Source of the DNA: Coniella vitis
Taxonomy: Eukaryota; Ascomycota; Sordariomycetes; Diaporthales; Schizoparmaceae
Length of the DNA stretch: 64,000 nucleotides
Direction: 5' to 3'
NCBI GenBank assembly: GCA_011317545.1
Contig: WUJK01000008.1
Coordinates: 1,860,001 to 1,924,000 of the forward strand
Translations under genes and position numbers: made by a program
Shown here: positions 32,527 to 43,904 of the stretch, piece by piece
Layout of the letters: each line of letters starts with the position of its first letter
Numbering within the stretch: position 1 is the stretch's first letter
Notes under the pieces: model-generated
What the model was told of the DNA's origin: nothing
Database searches by the model: none
What the model saw: the letters and a program-made list of their open reading frames with translations, nothing else

Positions 32527-34959
32527 TTACTTCCCCCTGACCTTGCTATGGCCAGGTCGGTGAAGCCGATGATGATGATGCTTCTCAGCCTTTCCAGGAC
32601 TCAACACCCTCACCCCCTTTGCACTACCCCACACACTCTCGCTCACGCGCGGCGGTATCTTTCTGCCGCGCAACCGCTGGTCAATGAGCCACATGCCCAC
32701 GACAAATTCCTGCTTGCTCAACGTCGCATGCACCGGGATCCTTCCAAAGCCGTACACCAGGTCCCAGACCTCGGCAAGCTCTGCAGGCGGAAGCCGACTG
32801 CGTGACCAAATGTCTCGGACGACTACATTCGCTACACACTCTGACAATTCCTCGTAGCTCCTGTCGCGCACTGCCTGCCCGCTGTTTTGTTGCATCGCAA
32901 GCTTGGGGCATGGATTGACGTCGACTCTGGATGGGCTTTGTGACTGCTGTTCCTGATGCTGGTGCTGTTGCTGCGGCTGGACGAGAAATAATCCGCGGTT
33001 GGACGCCCACACAGCCTCATACCGCTTCTTTTCGCGCTCGGTAATCTCCTCGCGCCAGCGCCTGCGAGAGCCTTCGTGGTGTGCGTGCTTCTTATTGTTG
33101 AGACCCTTCCTGTGGTGAGGCCGGCGAGCATCCTCATCATCTGATAGGGCCTTGGGCTGCCGTAGAGTATGCTTCATACGTCGTTGAGCCTGGCGACGGG
33201 GAGGCGGGGCTGGAGGAGGTGCGCGGCCTTCGGCAGCTGACACTGGGGTGTGTCTGGCCGAAGCAAGAGAGCCAGCCATGATAGCATCGGATAGCGAGTC
33301 GAGTGGGAGCTGAGACGAGCCTGTGACACTTCGGCGGAGAGGCGGAGCAGCAAGAGGTGGCTGCGCCGATCGAGGACGACCGGTGACGGGCTGCGGCGTA
33401 GTCGAACTGGGCGTTGAGCGGCCCACGGTATGCAGCGAGTCTGTCTCATCGCGCGTAGGCGCCGAGGACGCAGAGACAAACGAGTCGTTGGATGACTTGG
33501 AATCAGCAGTGGACGGCCTCGCATCCGCCATTCTTTCCGTAGCCATTGTGGTGGACTCGTGCTGTCCATCAGTGTGCGCGACATCGTGTATGCGACGGTC
33601 CTCGACTTTGGCGCTTAGAAGCGCCTGCCTGGACAGCTCTGCACTCTTCCTCGGTGCTTGTGGGCGTTGCTGGATATGCACCGGGGGCACTCCACCTGGT
33701 AGCTCAGACGGCTGTTGTTCGGCTTTGCGATTTTCCTCCGCCAGTGACTGCAGAGGCTTTTCCAGCTGGCCTTCGTCTCTTCTTGATGTTGTGCCTCGAG
33801 GTTTTGGTACCTTTGGGGCTTGCTTTGGCTCCATCGAAGCTTTCGGTGTCACATTGCTGCTTTCAACGTCCTCCTCATATTTCGCACTAGAACCCCACGG
33901 TGGTAACGCGTCCGGCCGCCTCGGCTTTGGGGAAACAATCAATGGGCTCGCGCTCCCGACAAGCGGCGGAGAAGGTGTTTGCTCTCTCACCCGAACCTTG
34001 GTTCTGGGTTTCGATTTGGGCGTCGGACTTGGTTTTGGACTGTGCGTCGGGGAGGATGATTCGATCTCCTGCGCAACACAGTCATCCCTCCCTCTGTCAG
34101 GATTCTCCACCGCATACGCAGACTGCGGCCTCGACGCCCTCTTCTGAAGCTCCATCTTCTCCCTATTCCCCTGATGTTCGAACATAGAAATCAACGAGAT
34201 CGCCGGGGCTAACGAGGTAGTGTCCGTGAGCCCCTCGGAACTGTGCATTGGCGATGGTACAGCTGAGCTTGCACGCCGCCCGCGCACCCGCCTTTGCGTT
34301 TCTGCCGGCTCACGCAAAGTTGACACCCTCGACATACCACCACCTATCCCGCCGACATTGCCACTACCACCATCCCCGGCAGCCGCCGTCGCTGCATCGC
34401 TGTGAACGGGCGTGTTGCTCCGACTCACCGCTAACGTTGCCGCGATAAAGCTCGCGCTCTTCCTAGCCGAAGGAGGAGGTGCTGTCGCTGTCGTGCCCTC
34501 TGCCTCTCTACCAATCTGCGGCGCCGCCACGCCACGGCCCGTATGCGCATCTCTGGTCGTGGCGGAAGATGCAGAAGAGGGGCTTAGAAACAGGGCCTGG
34601 CGTTCCCTCGCGCGCTCGCGCTGCTCGGCGGCTTCCCACGCGGACACTGTGCTAGAGCCCGTGGTGTGCCTGCTGACCCTCGCATTATTATTGTTATCAC
34701 CGGGGTGATGATTGTGATTGTCACTGCTGGCAGCACCCGTCGACTGCTCTTTCTGTTTCTGGAAAGCCAAAGACGCGCCTCGCAGCGCTGCCTCTTGGGG
34801 GCTCAAGAGCTGCGGTCGTCCTCCTTGGGTCGCCTCATGATCTCCTCCGCTGTTGTAATGAGCACCAGATTTGTGTGTGTTTGCTGGCGACGGAGCCGGG
34901 TGAGGGCGTAAATGGGCTGGTTTTGGAGGAGGGGAGAGGGAGGCACGAGCAGCGTTCAT
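32527..34959 (-). CDS. IRS4: EH-domain protein, Irs4/Tax4-like
   Basis: Intronless, 810 residues from the ATG at 34959. The first ~650 residues are disordered, rich in Pro, Ser, Arg and Lys, with repeated proline motifs and many basic patches. The only folded part is a C-terminal EH domain, roughly residues 680-790: KKRYEAVWASNRGLF, then VVVRDIWSRSRLPP, LAEVWDLV and LSKQEFVVGMWLIDQRLRG. One EH domain at the extreme C-terminus after a long disordered region is the Irs4/Tax4 arrangement. In yeast these proteins bind the Inp51 phosphatase and regulate PI(4,5)P2, cell-wall integrity signalling and rDNA silencing; that is family knowledge. The protein ends with a His-rich patch (KAEKHHHHRLHRPGHSK) encoded by an ATG/ATC-type repeat. 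Confidence 0.83.
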   Translation of the reverse strand: MNAARASLSPPPKPAHLRPHPAPSPANTHKSGAHYNSGGDHEATQGGRPQLLSPQEAALRGASLAFQKQKEQSTGAASSDNHNHHPGDNNNNARVSRHTTGSSTVSAWEAAEQRERARERQALFLSPSSASSATTRDAHTGRGVAAPQIGREAEGTTATAPPPSARKSASFIAATLAVSRSNTPVHSDAATAAAGDGGSGNVGGIGGGMSRVSTLREPAETQRRVRGRRASSAVPSPMHSSEGLTDTTSLAPAISLISMFEHQGNREKMELQKRASRPQSAYAVENPDRGRDDCVAQEIESSSPTHSPKPSPTPKSKPRTKVRVREQTPSPPLVGSASPLIVSPKPRRPDALPPWGSSAKYEEDVESSNVTPKASMEPKQAPKVPKPRGTTSRRDEGQLEKPLQSLAEENRKAEQQPSELPGGVPPVHIQQRPQAPRKSAELSRQALLSAKVEDRRIHDVAHTDGQHESTTMATERMADARPSTADSKSSNDSFVSASSAPTRDETDSLHTVGRSTPSSTTPQPVTGRPRSAQPPLAAPPLRRSVTGSSQLPLDSLSDAIMAGSLASARHTPVSAAEGRAPPPAPPPRRQAQRRMKHTLRQPKALSDDEDARRPHHRKGLNNKKHAHHEGSRRRWREEITEREKKRYEAVWASNRGLFLVQPQQQHQHQEQQSQSPSRVDVNPCPKLAMQQNSGQAVRDRSYEELSECVANVVVRDIWSRSRLPPAELAEVWDLVYGFGRIPVHATLSKQEFVVGMWLIDQRLRGRKIPPRVSESVWGSAKGVRVLSPGKAEKHHHHRLHRPGHSKVRGK

Positions 34960-36508
34960 GGCCTGTCACTGCCTCGGGCGGCGGCGGCAGCAGCAGCAGC
35001 AGCAGGAGGAGGAGGAGGACGAGGAGGAGGGAAGGAAAATACGGAGAGAACTCGATGGAGGCGCTAGGTCTCGAGGTCGCGGGCGGTTCGGAACAGGCGG
35101 AAAACGAGGAGTCGGAACTGAAAGACGAAACGAGCGGGCGGTCGGTAGGCGGGCGTGATGGGGATCCACATTGGAAAGCGTCTGGTGTCTCAGGCTGTAC
35201 GTTGTGTGGCTGGCAGAAGATCACGGTCGTTGTCGGTGCGGGTGCGTCATGCCTGTCGTGGTTGCAGACAAACCAAACCGAGTGTCGTCGTTGTCGTTGT
35301 GATTTCAGCGTCGTGGATTGTTTTTTTGGCGGCAGCCCCCACATGCGCGTTCGAGTCACTGGCTGGTGGGTGGTGGTTGGCCGAGTCAACTGCCTTGTCG
35401 AATGCGGCCTCCCCGCTGGAGTTTCCCCGACGACTTCGTGCTGCCTGTTGCAAGAATGAGAGGTGTTCTAGCGAATGACGGCGGAGGAAGAGCAGATGCT
35501 GGTGGTTGTTGTTTGGGAGGGAGGAAAGGGGGCCGCCATTTCGCGTCAGACCCGTCGAGGACCGCCGTCATGTAACCAGGCTGCCAGTGCAGAAGCACAC
35601 AGTGACACGGCTGGGTACCCACTAGAAGTTGGTAGGTAGCTGCAGTGCTGCGGTAGCAGGTACTATGTACAGTACTGTGTACATGCAGAGTAGTATCTAG
35701 TCCTTCGGAATAGGGGAGCCGTTTAGGCGAGTGAGACCTTGGAGGCGGGTGATCGTGGAGCCTCAACTGATCCACACTACTATGTACGCTGGACCAGCCC
35801 GCAGCCGATAACCCGGGAAGCCGATCTAACCTTTGTGTGGCCCTGCCAAAACCCTGTTTCAGCGTCAACCCTCCTTGCACCCCCCCCCCAAAAAGTGTCG
35901 CCATTCCGCAGCAAGAGAAGCTCACATGCAAGATACGCTTTGGATTGGTCAAGTAATAAATTGTTATACAGTGCGGCGCTCTTTCTCTCAATCCTTTCTC
36001 AAACCAGGGAGAAACCAGTAGGTATAAGAAGCCTCGCATCTCAAAACAGATACACCACAGAAAAGAAGAGAACAAGAAACAAGCAAGATCAATATACAGA
36101 ATCAAAAGTCTCAAAAACGCCAATCCGCTTACTCCTGCTTCCCTGCCAACAGCCCCCCAAAAGGCTAGGAGCAGATGGTGCTTGGGAAAAGAGATTCAAA
36201 AAGTCGCCCGTTCTGACTTTTTTTTTTCTCAATTTCCAACCGCTTGTCCGACTGTATGTCTCTAGAAGTTTCTCACATTCAGTCTCGGTGTTTCTTCTCT
36301 CGTAATCATATCAGAATGGACACATTTCATCTTGACACCCAACTTTTCACCCCATTTTCCCCCATATACTCATCGAAAATTCAAGGTAATCGCGATGGGA
36401 CTTCTTTGTGTGCCAGCCACACGAAAGAATTTGACCAAGCACAGCTGGTTGCAAAGGTGAGAAAAAGAAAAAAAAAAAAGGCAACCCTTTATTCCCACAT
36501 CGCTCGTC
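34960..36508. other. Intergenic region, IRS4 promoter and ASE1 3' flank
   Basis: 1.55 kb. A GCA/GAG repeat run (about 34979-35030) directly upstream of the IRS4 ATG lies in the probable 5' untranslated leader. Copies of TACTATGTAC are at 35661-35670 and 35778-35787. A C10-like tract is near 35880. No gene supported. Confidence 0.5.
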
Positions 36509-39219
36509 TCAAAAGATACCATCCTCGTCAGTCCACTCGCTGCCTGAAAATATGCGATTGCCGTCTTCATCAACCATCACCTGCGGCTTTTGCGCAGGCG
36601 GTATGCCCCGTAATTGCCTGCTTGAACTACTGCTGCCAGAGTTATACCGCGCATAAGGTTCAGCAGGCACGTAGGTAGCGCTCGTTTTCGAGGGGCGAAT
36701 TTTGGCCAAGTACATTCCGCCGCCATCGTCTTCTTCTGGCTCAGAGTAATCATCATATGTCTCCCAGTTCTCCGATCCTGTTATGACCGTTCCATTCGAA
36801 TTAGTCGACTGACTTGAGACCTGGCGGATCTGCGGCGAATGACGTTTTGGTTGTGACGAAAAGGACTGCGTAAGCCGTTGATCCTGTGAACTGTCGTCGC
36901 TGTAGCGGAAGGAGCCCTTGCCAGGGTATCCACGAAAGTCATTGTGTGAGCTGGGGCGGTCGTACTCGCTCACAAACTGCGACGGCCGAGTAAACTCGTT
37001 GCTGGGTTGCTTGCGTCGGTCATCGTACACATTCTCTGGCGAAGCCTGCCGTGCCACACCTGATCCTATGTCGGTGTGGCGAAAGTGACCAGACAGCGCC
37101 AGTGGTTCCGGCACCGAGTTCAAGTCTCGCATTCTGGGCGGTGGCGCGCGCAGTGACCCGACTACGCTACGCCGCAGGGTATCTGATGGCTTGTCCAGCT
37201 CTTGGTTCAGCCGATTGGTCGTCTCGTTGACGTGCTTGAGATTGGACAGAGGAGCACGAGCGGGCAATTTCGTGGGGCTCCCAATCTTGGTGGGGCTGCC
37301 TCGGAGGCTCATAGCCGACTGCGGGAGCTGGCCGCGCTTGGTGGGAAGGGAGTTGAAGGCGGAAGTAGTGGGCGTGTTGGCTCCCACTCGACTGGGCGCC
37401 TGCGACCGAGTGGTGCTCACAACGCTATTGGAACGAGTGACTGGCGGTACGGACCTTGGCGTGGTGGCTGTTCGGGATGGCATCGATGTGTTGGCGGGAG
37501 TCCGTGACCGAGGACCAGGTGCCGGTCTGTCCTGGGCATCAATGACGTCCAAATACCTCTCACCACGTACGTAGAATGGCCTGCCCCACTCGTCTTCCCA
37601 TTGTTCTAGCGTCTTGCGCAGCTCTGTTGTCACCTTGGGCAGCTCCTTTGCGATTCTCTTCCTCATCTTCTCTTCTCGCAGCAGCTTGCCCGGGTCGCGC
37701 CGCTCGCCCTTTTGCCCCTTGGCCAGTAGCCGTGAGGCATCCTGGCTTGAAGCTTCCAACTCGTCCCGTTCCGAAATGAGGCTGCGGTGTCTCTCCACCA
37801 ACGCCAAGGTCGGAGCACGCTGGTCCCTCAATGTCTCGAGCCTTTCGATCTCTTGCTCGTGAGCCTCCAAGAGAGCGTCGCTGTATACATCCGAAAACGC
37901 AGGGGTAAAGTCGAGCATCTCCTCCTCAGCAAAATAGAGGGCATCCCACAGCTCCTGGAGCTTGCAGCGCGCATCCTCCACAAAAAGATGCAGATTTTGG
38001 CGTTTGAGTTCGTTGAGACGGGCCAGTTCATCGTCAAATTCGTTGATTTGTCGCACGCCACATCCTCGATTAGCGTTCAGGAACGCCTTACGTTCCCTCT
38101 CCTCGACACCGAGCTTCTCCCAAAGGGCCTCGACTGCATCCCTGAGCTCGCGCAAGCGCTTCTCTCTGTTCTTCTTTTCGCTTTCGAGCTTGTCCTTTTT
38201 GGCGCGCAGGCGAGCAATGTCCTCTTCGTGCAGTCCAAGCTGTTCTGGAGACTCACGGTAGAATTTGACAATGGCACCGTCGGTCTGGGCCTGTGGCGTG
38301 CCAAGCTCAGCCCACAAGCTAATGATGGTCTCGCAGAGAGACGTGACAGTTTGTATGCGGCGTTCATACTCTTCGTAGACGCGCGTGAACTCGTGATCTA
38401 GCCTGTCCAGGTACGAGTGTGAAATGTCAAAATTGGGTGGAATAGATTGGTTGGCCCCTACAGGTGGGAGCTCAACTCTGACAAAGTTGGGCTCGAGGTG
38501 GGATGAGTAGGATTCGAGCGCCTGCACGAGTTCTAGATGACGGTTAGTTTTCCTTGGCCAATTCCCGCACGCGCAGGCCTGCGCTTCACAAAATCTAGAG
38601 TTGAATAGACCTACTTCTAACCTCCTCGAAGCGCTCTCTGTGAAGTCTGGCGACCTGTGCATGCTTCTCCTTCAAGCTCTGGATGCACTTGGTCAAAGGG
38701 TACGAGACCTCGAGGCCGTCACCTCCTGACGACCGGTAGCTGCGGCGGCTTGCGCTGGGGCTGTCAAGCGAAGCCTCCATTTGGCGGACGGCGGTGATGA
38801 TCTTTTGGGCTTCGGCAACAAGCTCCTTCTTCTCTGCCGTGACCTGGCGCACATGGTTATTCAAGGCCTCCGACAGGACCGTATAGAGCTGCAAGTGTGG
38901 ATACAATGGTTAGCACATGGTTCAAACCACGTCATCGTGCGGCTTGCAGAGTGCCGTTCGGGGATTTTGTGTTTTTGTTCTGACAGGACGGGAACTGCAC
39001 AAGTTGCACCATCGATGGACGAATGACGCAGGCAACAGCGAGCATGTCGGAGGGAGGGGGTCCTTATCCTACCTCTGCCTCTCTGGATTCCCGCTCGTGG
39101 TCAGCGACGCCAATGTCGTCAAAGAGGCCGTGCAACTGGCCAATGATTGTATTGACCTGCTGTGACAGGTAGCTCGAGTCCATGGCGGCCGGCTTGCTGC
39201 TCGCAGACGGGCGAGCCAT
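36509..39219 (-). CDS. ASE1: Ase1/PRC1/MAP65 microtubule bundling protein of the spindle midzone
   Basis: Three exons, 39219-39073, 38888-38615 and 38532-36509, give 814 residues. Exon 1 encodes DSSYLSQQVNTIIGQLHGLF, a typical Ase1 start. A later ATG at 39183 (MDSSYL) may be the true start because many relatives begin there. The second intron uses donor GTAGGT (38614) and branch ACTAAC; together they join RFEEVR to KLVQALESYSS, which excludes a nearer GTTAGA donor. The body is long coiled coil (residues ~30-400), then the conserved spectrin-like microtubule-binding region with RQINEFDDELARLNELK and KELPKVTTELRKTLEQWEDE, then GRPFYVRGERYLDV. The C-terminal ~300 residues are disordered, Ser/Pro/Arg-rich with TP and SP sites suited to Cdk control. 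The family crosslinks antiparallel microtubules in anaphase. It ends in WTDEDGIF. Confidence 0.9.
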
Positions 39220-42164
39220 GGCGGTGGACAGAGACGCAAGACAAGCAGGCAGCAATGAGAAAGGAGTGAGACGGCCAGCCCAAGCGAGTGAGGGGTTGAG
39301 GTACTGCTGCTCTGAGGACGGAAAGGAACAAGAAGTGAAGCGCGCAAGAAAGGAAAAAGGATAAGGTCGAGCAAGGAGACCTCCCGACGGTTGTGTGTCT
39401 CTGCCAGAGAATGGAGGAATAGCAGCTGAAAGGTCGTCGGGTCGGCTGGCAGGTCCTCCGTCTGGGACGGGAATTGAAGAGAAACCTGTATGTGCGATCT
39501 GGGATCTTGGATCTGGATCTGGAACTGGGACTGGGACTGGGAATGGGATTGGGATTGGTCGGGTCAAAGTGGCCCACCCGGGTCACGTCGAGCTGGAAGG
39601 TCGGATCGGACAGGCCCAGCAGACGGCGACGAGGTGTCGTTGTTATTGTTTTTCTGCAAGTTCGCGAGGGAAAGGACAAAGGTGGTTGCTGAGGTTGTTG
39701 ACAGCTGAGAGAGCGCGCGCGCGCAGAGTAGTGAAAAGGCTGTGCGACGGCGCGGTGAGTCGAGCGAGCGAGAAGGGATGTTGTGCCTGGAGGATGCCGA
39801 TCAGAGGCGGCGGATTGGTCAGAGGCTGAGTCCCGGGCCCAGATACCACTACCCCAAGTAGGTACTAGTACTAGGTAGGTATGTGCAGGGAGCGAGGTAC
39901 TTGGGAGACTGCCCAGGTCAGTATGAAGTACTAGGTATACCAGTCTTGATCCTCCGAGCTGTGACGGGCGGGCTCCCAAAGTGCTTGCGTCTCACACAAA
40001 CACGCGCACGCTTCCAACACACGCAGCGGCCGACGCTAATTGACCACTTGACACTCGCGTGACAGGGCCAAGGAACAAGGTCGAAGCAGGTGTACGATGT
40101 ACTATCAGGATGGGAAAACCAGCCCCCGCTCCAGGAGAAGATGGGGAATTTCCAAGACGCAACCTTTGCTTGCCTGCTACTTCAAAGTGGTTCGCCCACA
40201 CAAGATGACGCGACAAGAGAGGTGGGAAAGATGGAAGAAGACCAAGACGGACAAGCTAGACAAAACCGAAGCGAGCGGCCAAGTGGGTTGAGGGAGTTTC
40301 CTTGCCTTTCTCTCTGTGTTTCTGTTCTCCTGCCTCGCATGTCGCGATGTGGGCTGGCTTTTCGCCGAACATGTCCAGCCCAGTTGCCAGGCCAACCACA
40401 GGGCGCACCCGCCCAGGCACACCACATTTTATTAGCCCGAGGGGGCAAGGGGGGCTGCCCCAGCCACCTAGAAAACCGCGGGGACGTGCGCCAAAACATT
40501 ACAATTGGTTGAAGCGCATGCTCCCCACCCAGCCCGCTAGCCCACTAGCCCACCAGCCCACCTTTTGCTGTGGCCCCCCTGCCCGCTGAGCCTTTTCCTG
40601 CTGTACCTTGCTTGCAACCCATGCCATTACTATGTATACTGCAATCATGACGCGCCGCAAAGTACCTAGTAGCTCCTCTCCTCGACATCACGAAGCTACC
40701 TATGCAAGAAATCCTCAGTTCCGGGGCTAGCACCAGATTTGTAGCACATACCATATACTATTCACTGACATAGCAAGCAGCCTGAGCACAAATCTTGAAT
40801 CTGGCAGATGATCGGGCTCGCTTGCACGCCGCCTCGATTGACGTGCATACGAGACTTTTTTTTTTTTTTTTTTTTTTTTTGGTCGTGCTCGAGTTCTCCA
40901 TATTGCAGTACATAGTAACAATGTTTGAAGTAATATAGTCGCGAGGCTGGGAAACGGATCGCTAAGCCAATCAGATGCTTTCGTTCCCCATCCCATGAAA
41001 TCGTACACTATGTGCTTGAACTCACACTCTTTTCCCTATATCATATGCAATAATAACAAACTACATCTGCGCAAAAGAACAAATACCATCCAACGAAGCA
41101 CCAATCAAGGATTTCCATTTGGTTCTTCCCTAACCCCCTTGCTGCTGACCTTGCCGCTTTTCTCCCCCCTTCACAAGAAACTTCAAAAACAATCTTTTTC
41201 ATTTCATTTAATTTAATTCTTTTTGCTTGTGATATACGTTCCTCTTTGTGCTTCACATTGTTCTTTCTTCCTTCTGCTCCCTAGCAGCTATTGATCAGCC
41301 TACATAGTATGCCTGAAATAAGCAACAGGAAGAAAGAATTCCAAGATTAAATCCACCATTATTATTACCCTCTCAGCCTCCCCCAAATTCGGATCCCATC
41401 TTCACTCCTGATGCGGGCACTGCCCACGGAGGCCCTCTTTTGCCTGGCTGACCATGCCGTATCGTATGCATATACACTAAACATAGTGCTTCTATAATCT
41501 GTGCTAGCCTGGAAAGGGCAGTTAGTTGCTCAGCTTTTCCAATGAGATTTTCCATACTATATACATTGTAATCACCGACAGGTACCATGTAATCACTTGA
41601 CTGGATATCATTCCAGGCTAAGCTGGAGCCAGCCGAGCAGTACATTTTCAGCACAGCATAGCCCTCGAGTCAAAGACATGACAATAAGTATACGTCTCAT
41701 ATATGATGATGCCACATCTTGTTACCATCTAGCTTCTATAGCACCACTAGACCCCTATCCCCGCTACTCCCACCAAGATATCCATTGGTGCTGCAAGACG
41801 GATGACCGCAGCACACCCGTAACAATATACAAAGAATGGTCCTTTTCAGGCCACCATTGACATATCCATTCCATTCTCATTCAATAAAAACGGAAAATTT
41901 CGAGACATGCACAGAAGTAGGGGGGGAGATGGCAGACCAAATAAAATACAAATCAAATTTTTTTGGGAAAAAAAAAAGTCAAAAAGGACCAAGACATCAA
42001 GGAACTTTAAAGAAATAGTAACAACCGGGTCATAGCTTGCAAAAGAAGGTGCATAGGTATTTACACGCATTGACCCCTTAGATCGTACGAGGAGACTGGA
42101 CGCCTCGGGTATCGCCATTGTGAAGATGTGAAAAACATTGTGAGAAGCGGTAACGCAAGGTGAT
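39220..42164. other. Large intergenic region, 2.9 kb
   Basis: ASE1 promoter side on the left, ferric reductase 3' side on the right. A G/T-rich run of GGGACT/GGGATT units (about 39515-39560) lies near ASE1. A T tract of about 22 lies at 40858-40880. TACTATGT-type motifs occur near 40628, 40908 and 41300. No gene supported. Confidence 0.5.
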
Positions 42165-43904
42165 TTACCAGGAGAAGGCTTCCTCGGCAAACTCAATCGT
42201 GCCGTGGTACTGGCGGTTGCGCACTGCAAGGCGGACCTCATCCGACAGCGCACCAGGACCGCAGACCGTCACACCCATGGCGCCCACCTGGTTCTCCATT
42301 TCGGCGCCGATCAAGTGCTCAATGTTGGGGCGGCCGGGAAACATCTGGACGGTCGAAGAAGGCGAGTGGATTTCCTTGGTCGAGCGGGGTCGGGAAACGA
42401 AGAGCATGATCCTTAGGCACTCTCGTCGGCGGTCCATGGCCAAAATCTCAGTCATCCATGGTCGAATCCATTCCAAATGCTCAGGCGACTGGATGATCCA
42501 GACCAGTACGATCTTGCGGGCGGCAACGGTGCCGTTTGAGTATCCAGCGACGAGGTCGCGCACATGCGGCACAGCCTGGGTAATGCCCACACCACCCGCA
42601 AAAAGCATGACTGTGCCGTACGAGTTCATGTTGTGCAGTCCACCGTAGGGTCCCTCCACGAAGCAGGTAGTAATCAGACGACCATCGGGGCACGCAGCGG
42701 CCTTCTTGTACAGCGCACCAGTGAAGCCGGTACGGGCACGGATGATGTACGAGTGAGACGTCTTGCGGTAGCCCAGGATGTCGTTGCGATCCATGGACAG
42801 CTTCTCGCCATCGTGCATCTCGGTCTCCTCGCTCCAGCCCACAGAGAAGGGATGGGACTGGGTCCAGCTGATGCTAGGGAAGTACAGGTACGAGTGCTGA
42901 CCAGGTGCAAAGGCCCAGGGGCGTGCCATGGTGACTGTGACACGGCAAGCATTGCCAGGCAGAGCCTCGACAATCGTCTTGGTACCGCCAGCGCCAATGT
43001 TGCCATAAGCAACGCGGACAGCACGGGCAGCACGGTCAAAGGCCCAGAGCGCAATCACAGCATAAAGGTAGTTGAGCTGGGGGAAACTCTTGATCTGACA
43101 GTGGTACCACGCACCAGCAAGGGTAACGGCGGCGCCCGCAATGTGGAGGATCTTGAAAACCTCGTACCAAGCGTGTCTCAAAACGCTGCATGAGTGAATG
43201 ATAAGGAACAAGGAGCCCACGGTGCCAATAAAACCATACATCAGAAACTCGCTGCTGAGTGTCTTGGCAAAGACAGCAGAAAAGCTGCTGTCTGCAGAGC
43301 CTCCAATCCAGTAGCACAAGGTGTGAGCGATAATCTCGAGGGCGGTGATGCGGCCCAGCCAACGGTGGAGCAAGTTGAAGGTATCAAAGGAGATGCCGAG
43401 CCACTTGATCAAGGGGTTGTTGCGTCCAGCCATGAGGAACAGAGGAACCATGTTGACGACTCCCAGGACACCTGTGCGGTTACGGAGCAGGTCAATCCAA
43501 GTATCGAAGTTGCCGTGGAAGGAGATATCGGTCACGCAGAAGGCGATGTTGGCGGCAACGTAGCCGATCAGGATGAAAAGCTGGAGTCTGGTGGGCAGCG
43601 TACCCATGTTCATGGCAGAACTGAGGGCGAATTCGCGGTTGTGGCGCTTGTGCAAAACCGGCGAGTACTGGATACTTCTCTTGAAGAATGCAGACTTCCA
43701 TGACTCCCTGGCAAAGTATGTTTGCGTGCTGTTCCCCAAGGATGATATCGTCCGCAGATATCGGACAGACTTAATGTAGACCGTGTAGACAATGACGAGA
43801 ACGGCACCTCCCGTGAGAACATAGTACATGTAATCAGACAGCAGTTCGTTCTCAACACTGGGGTTGATGGCGGAATTGGATCCCGCCGGGCCTGAGGAAG
43901 ACAT
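42165..43904 (-). CDS. Ferric reductase-like transmembrane oxidoreductase (FRE family)
   Basis: Intronless, 579 residues from the ATG at 43904. An N-terminal membrane helix (YVLTGGAVLVIVYTVYI) is followed by the ferric-reductase membrane domain with several helices. The bis-heme histidines are visible in LLHRWLGRITALEIIAHTLCYW and HSCSVLRHAWYEVFKILH. The FAD-binding domain carries GQHSYLYFPSISW and HPFSVGW, and the NADPH domain carries LFAGGVGITQ and VLVWIIQSPEHLEW. The protein ends EFAEEAFSW, near the usual terminal Phe/Trp. It would carry electrons from cytosolic NADPH through FAD and two hemes to extracellular Fe(III) or Cu(II). A GATAAG at 43944-43949 lies 40 bp upstream, a possible but unproven site for GATA-type iron or nitrogen regulators. 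No multicopper oxidase or permease partner is adjacent. Confidence 0.9.
   Translation of the reverse strand: MSSSGPAGSNSAINPSVENELLSDYMYYVLTGGAVLVIVYTVYIKSVRYLRTISSLGNSTQTYFARESWKSAFFKRSIQYSPVLHKRHNREFALSSAMNMGTLPTRLQLFILIGYVAANIAFCVTDISFHGNFDTWIDLLRNRTGVLGVVNMVPLFLMAGRNNPLIKWLGISFDTFNLLHRWLGRITALEIIAHTLCYWIGGSADSSFSAVFAKTLSSEFLMYGFIGTVGSLFLIIHSCSVLRHAWYEVFKILHIAGAAVTLAGAWYHCQIKSFPQLNYLYAVIALWAFDRAARAVRVAYGNIGAGGTKTIVEALPGNACRVTVTMARPWAFAPGQHSYLYFPSISWTQSHPFSVGWSEETEMHDGEKLSMDRNDILGYRKTSHSYIIRARTGFTGALYKKAAACPDGRLITTCFVEGPYGGLHNMNSYGTVMLFAGGVGITQAVPHVRDLVAGYSNGTVAARKIVLVWIIQSPEHLEWIRPWMTEILAMDRRRECLRIMLFVSRPRSTKEIHSPSSTVQMFPGRPNIEHLIGAEMENQVGAMGVTVCGPGALSDEVRLAVRNRQYHGTIEFAEEAFSW

Noticed and set aside
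33323..34147. 274-codon plus-strand open frame
   Set aside because: It is antisense to the IRS4-like gene, with a composition that mirrors its low-complexity coding strand.
38615..38622. GTTAGA donor at 38621 in ASE1
   Set aside because: It would break the frame with the only good acceptor; the GTAGGT donor seven bases on restores RFEEVRKLVQ.
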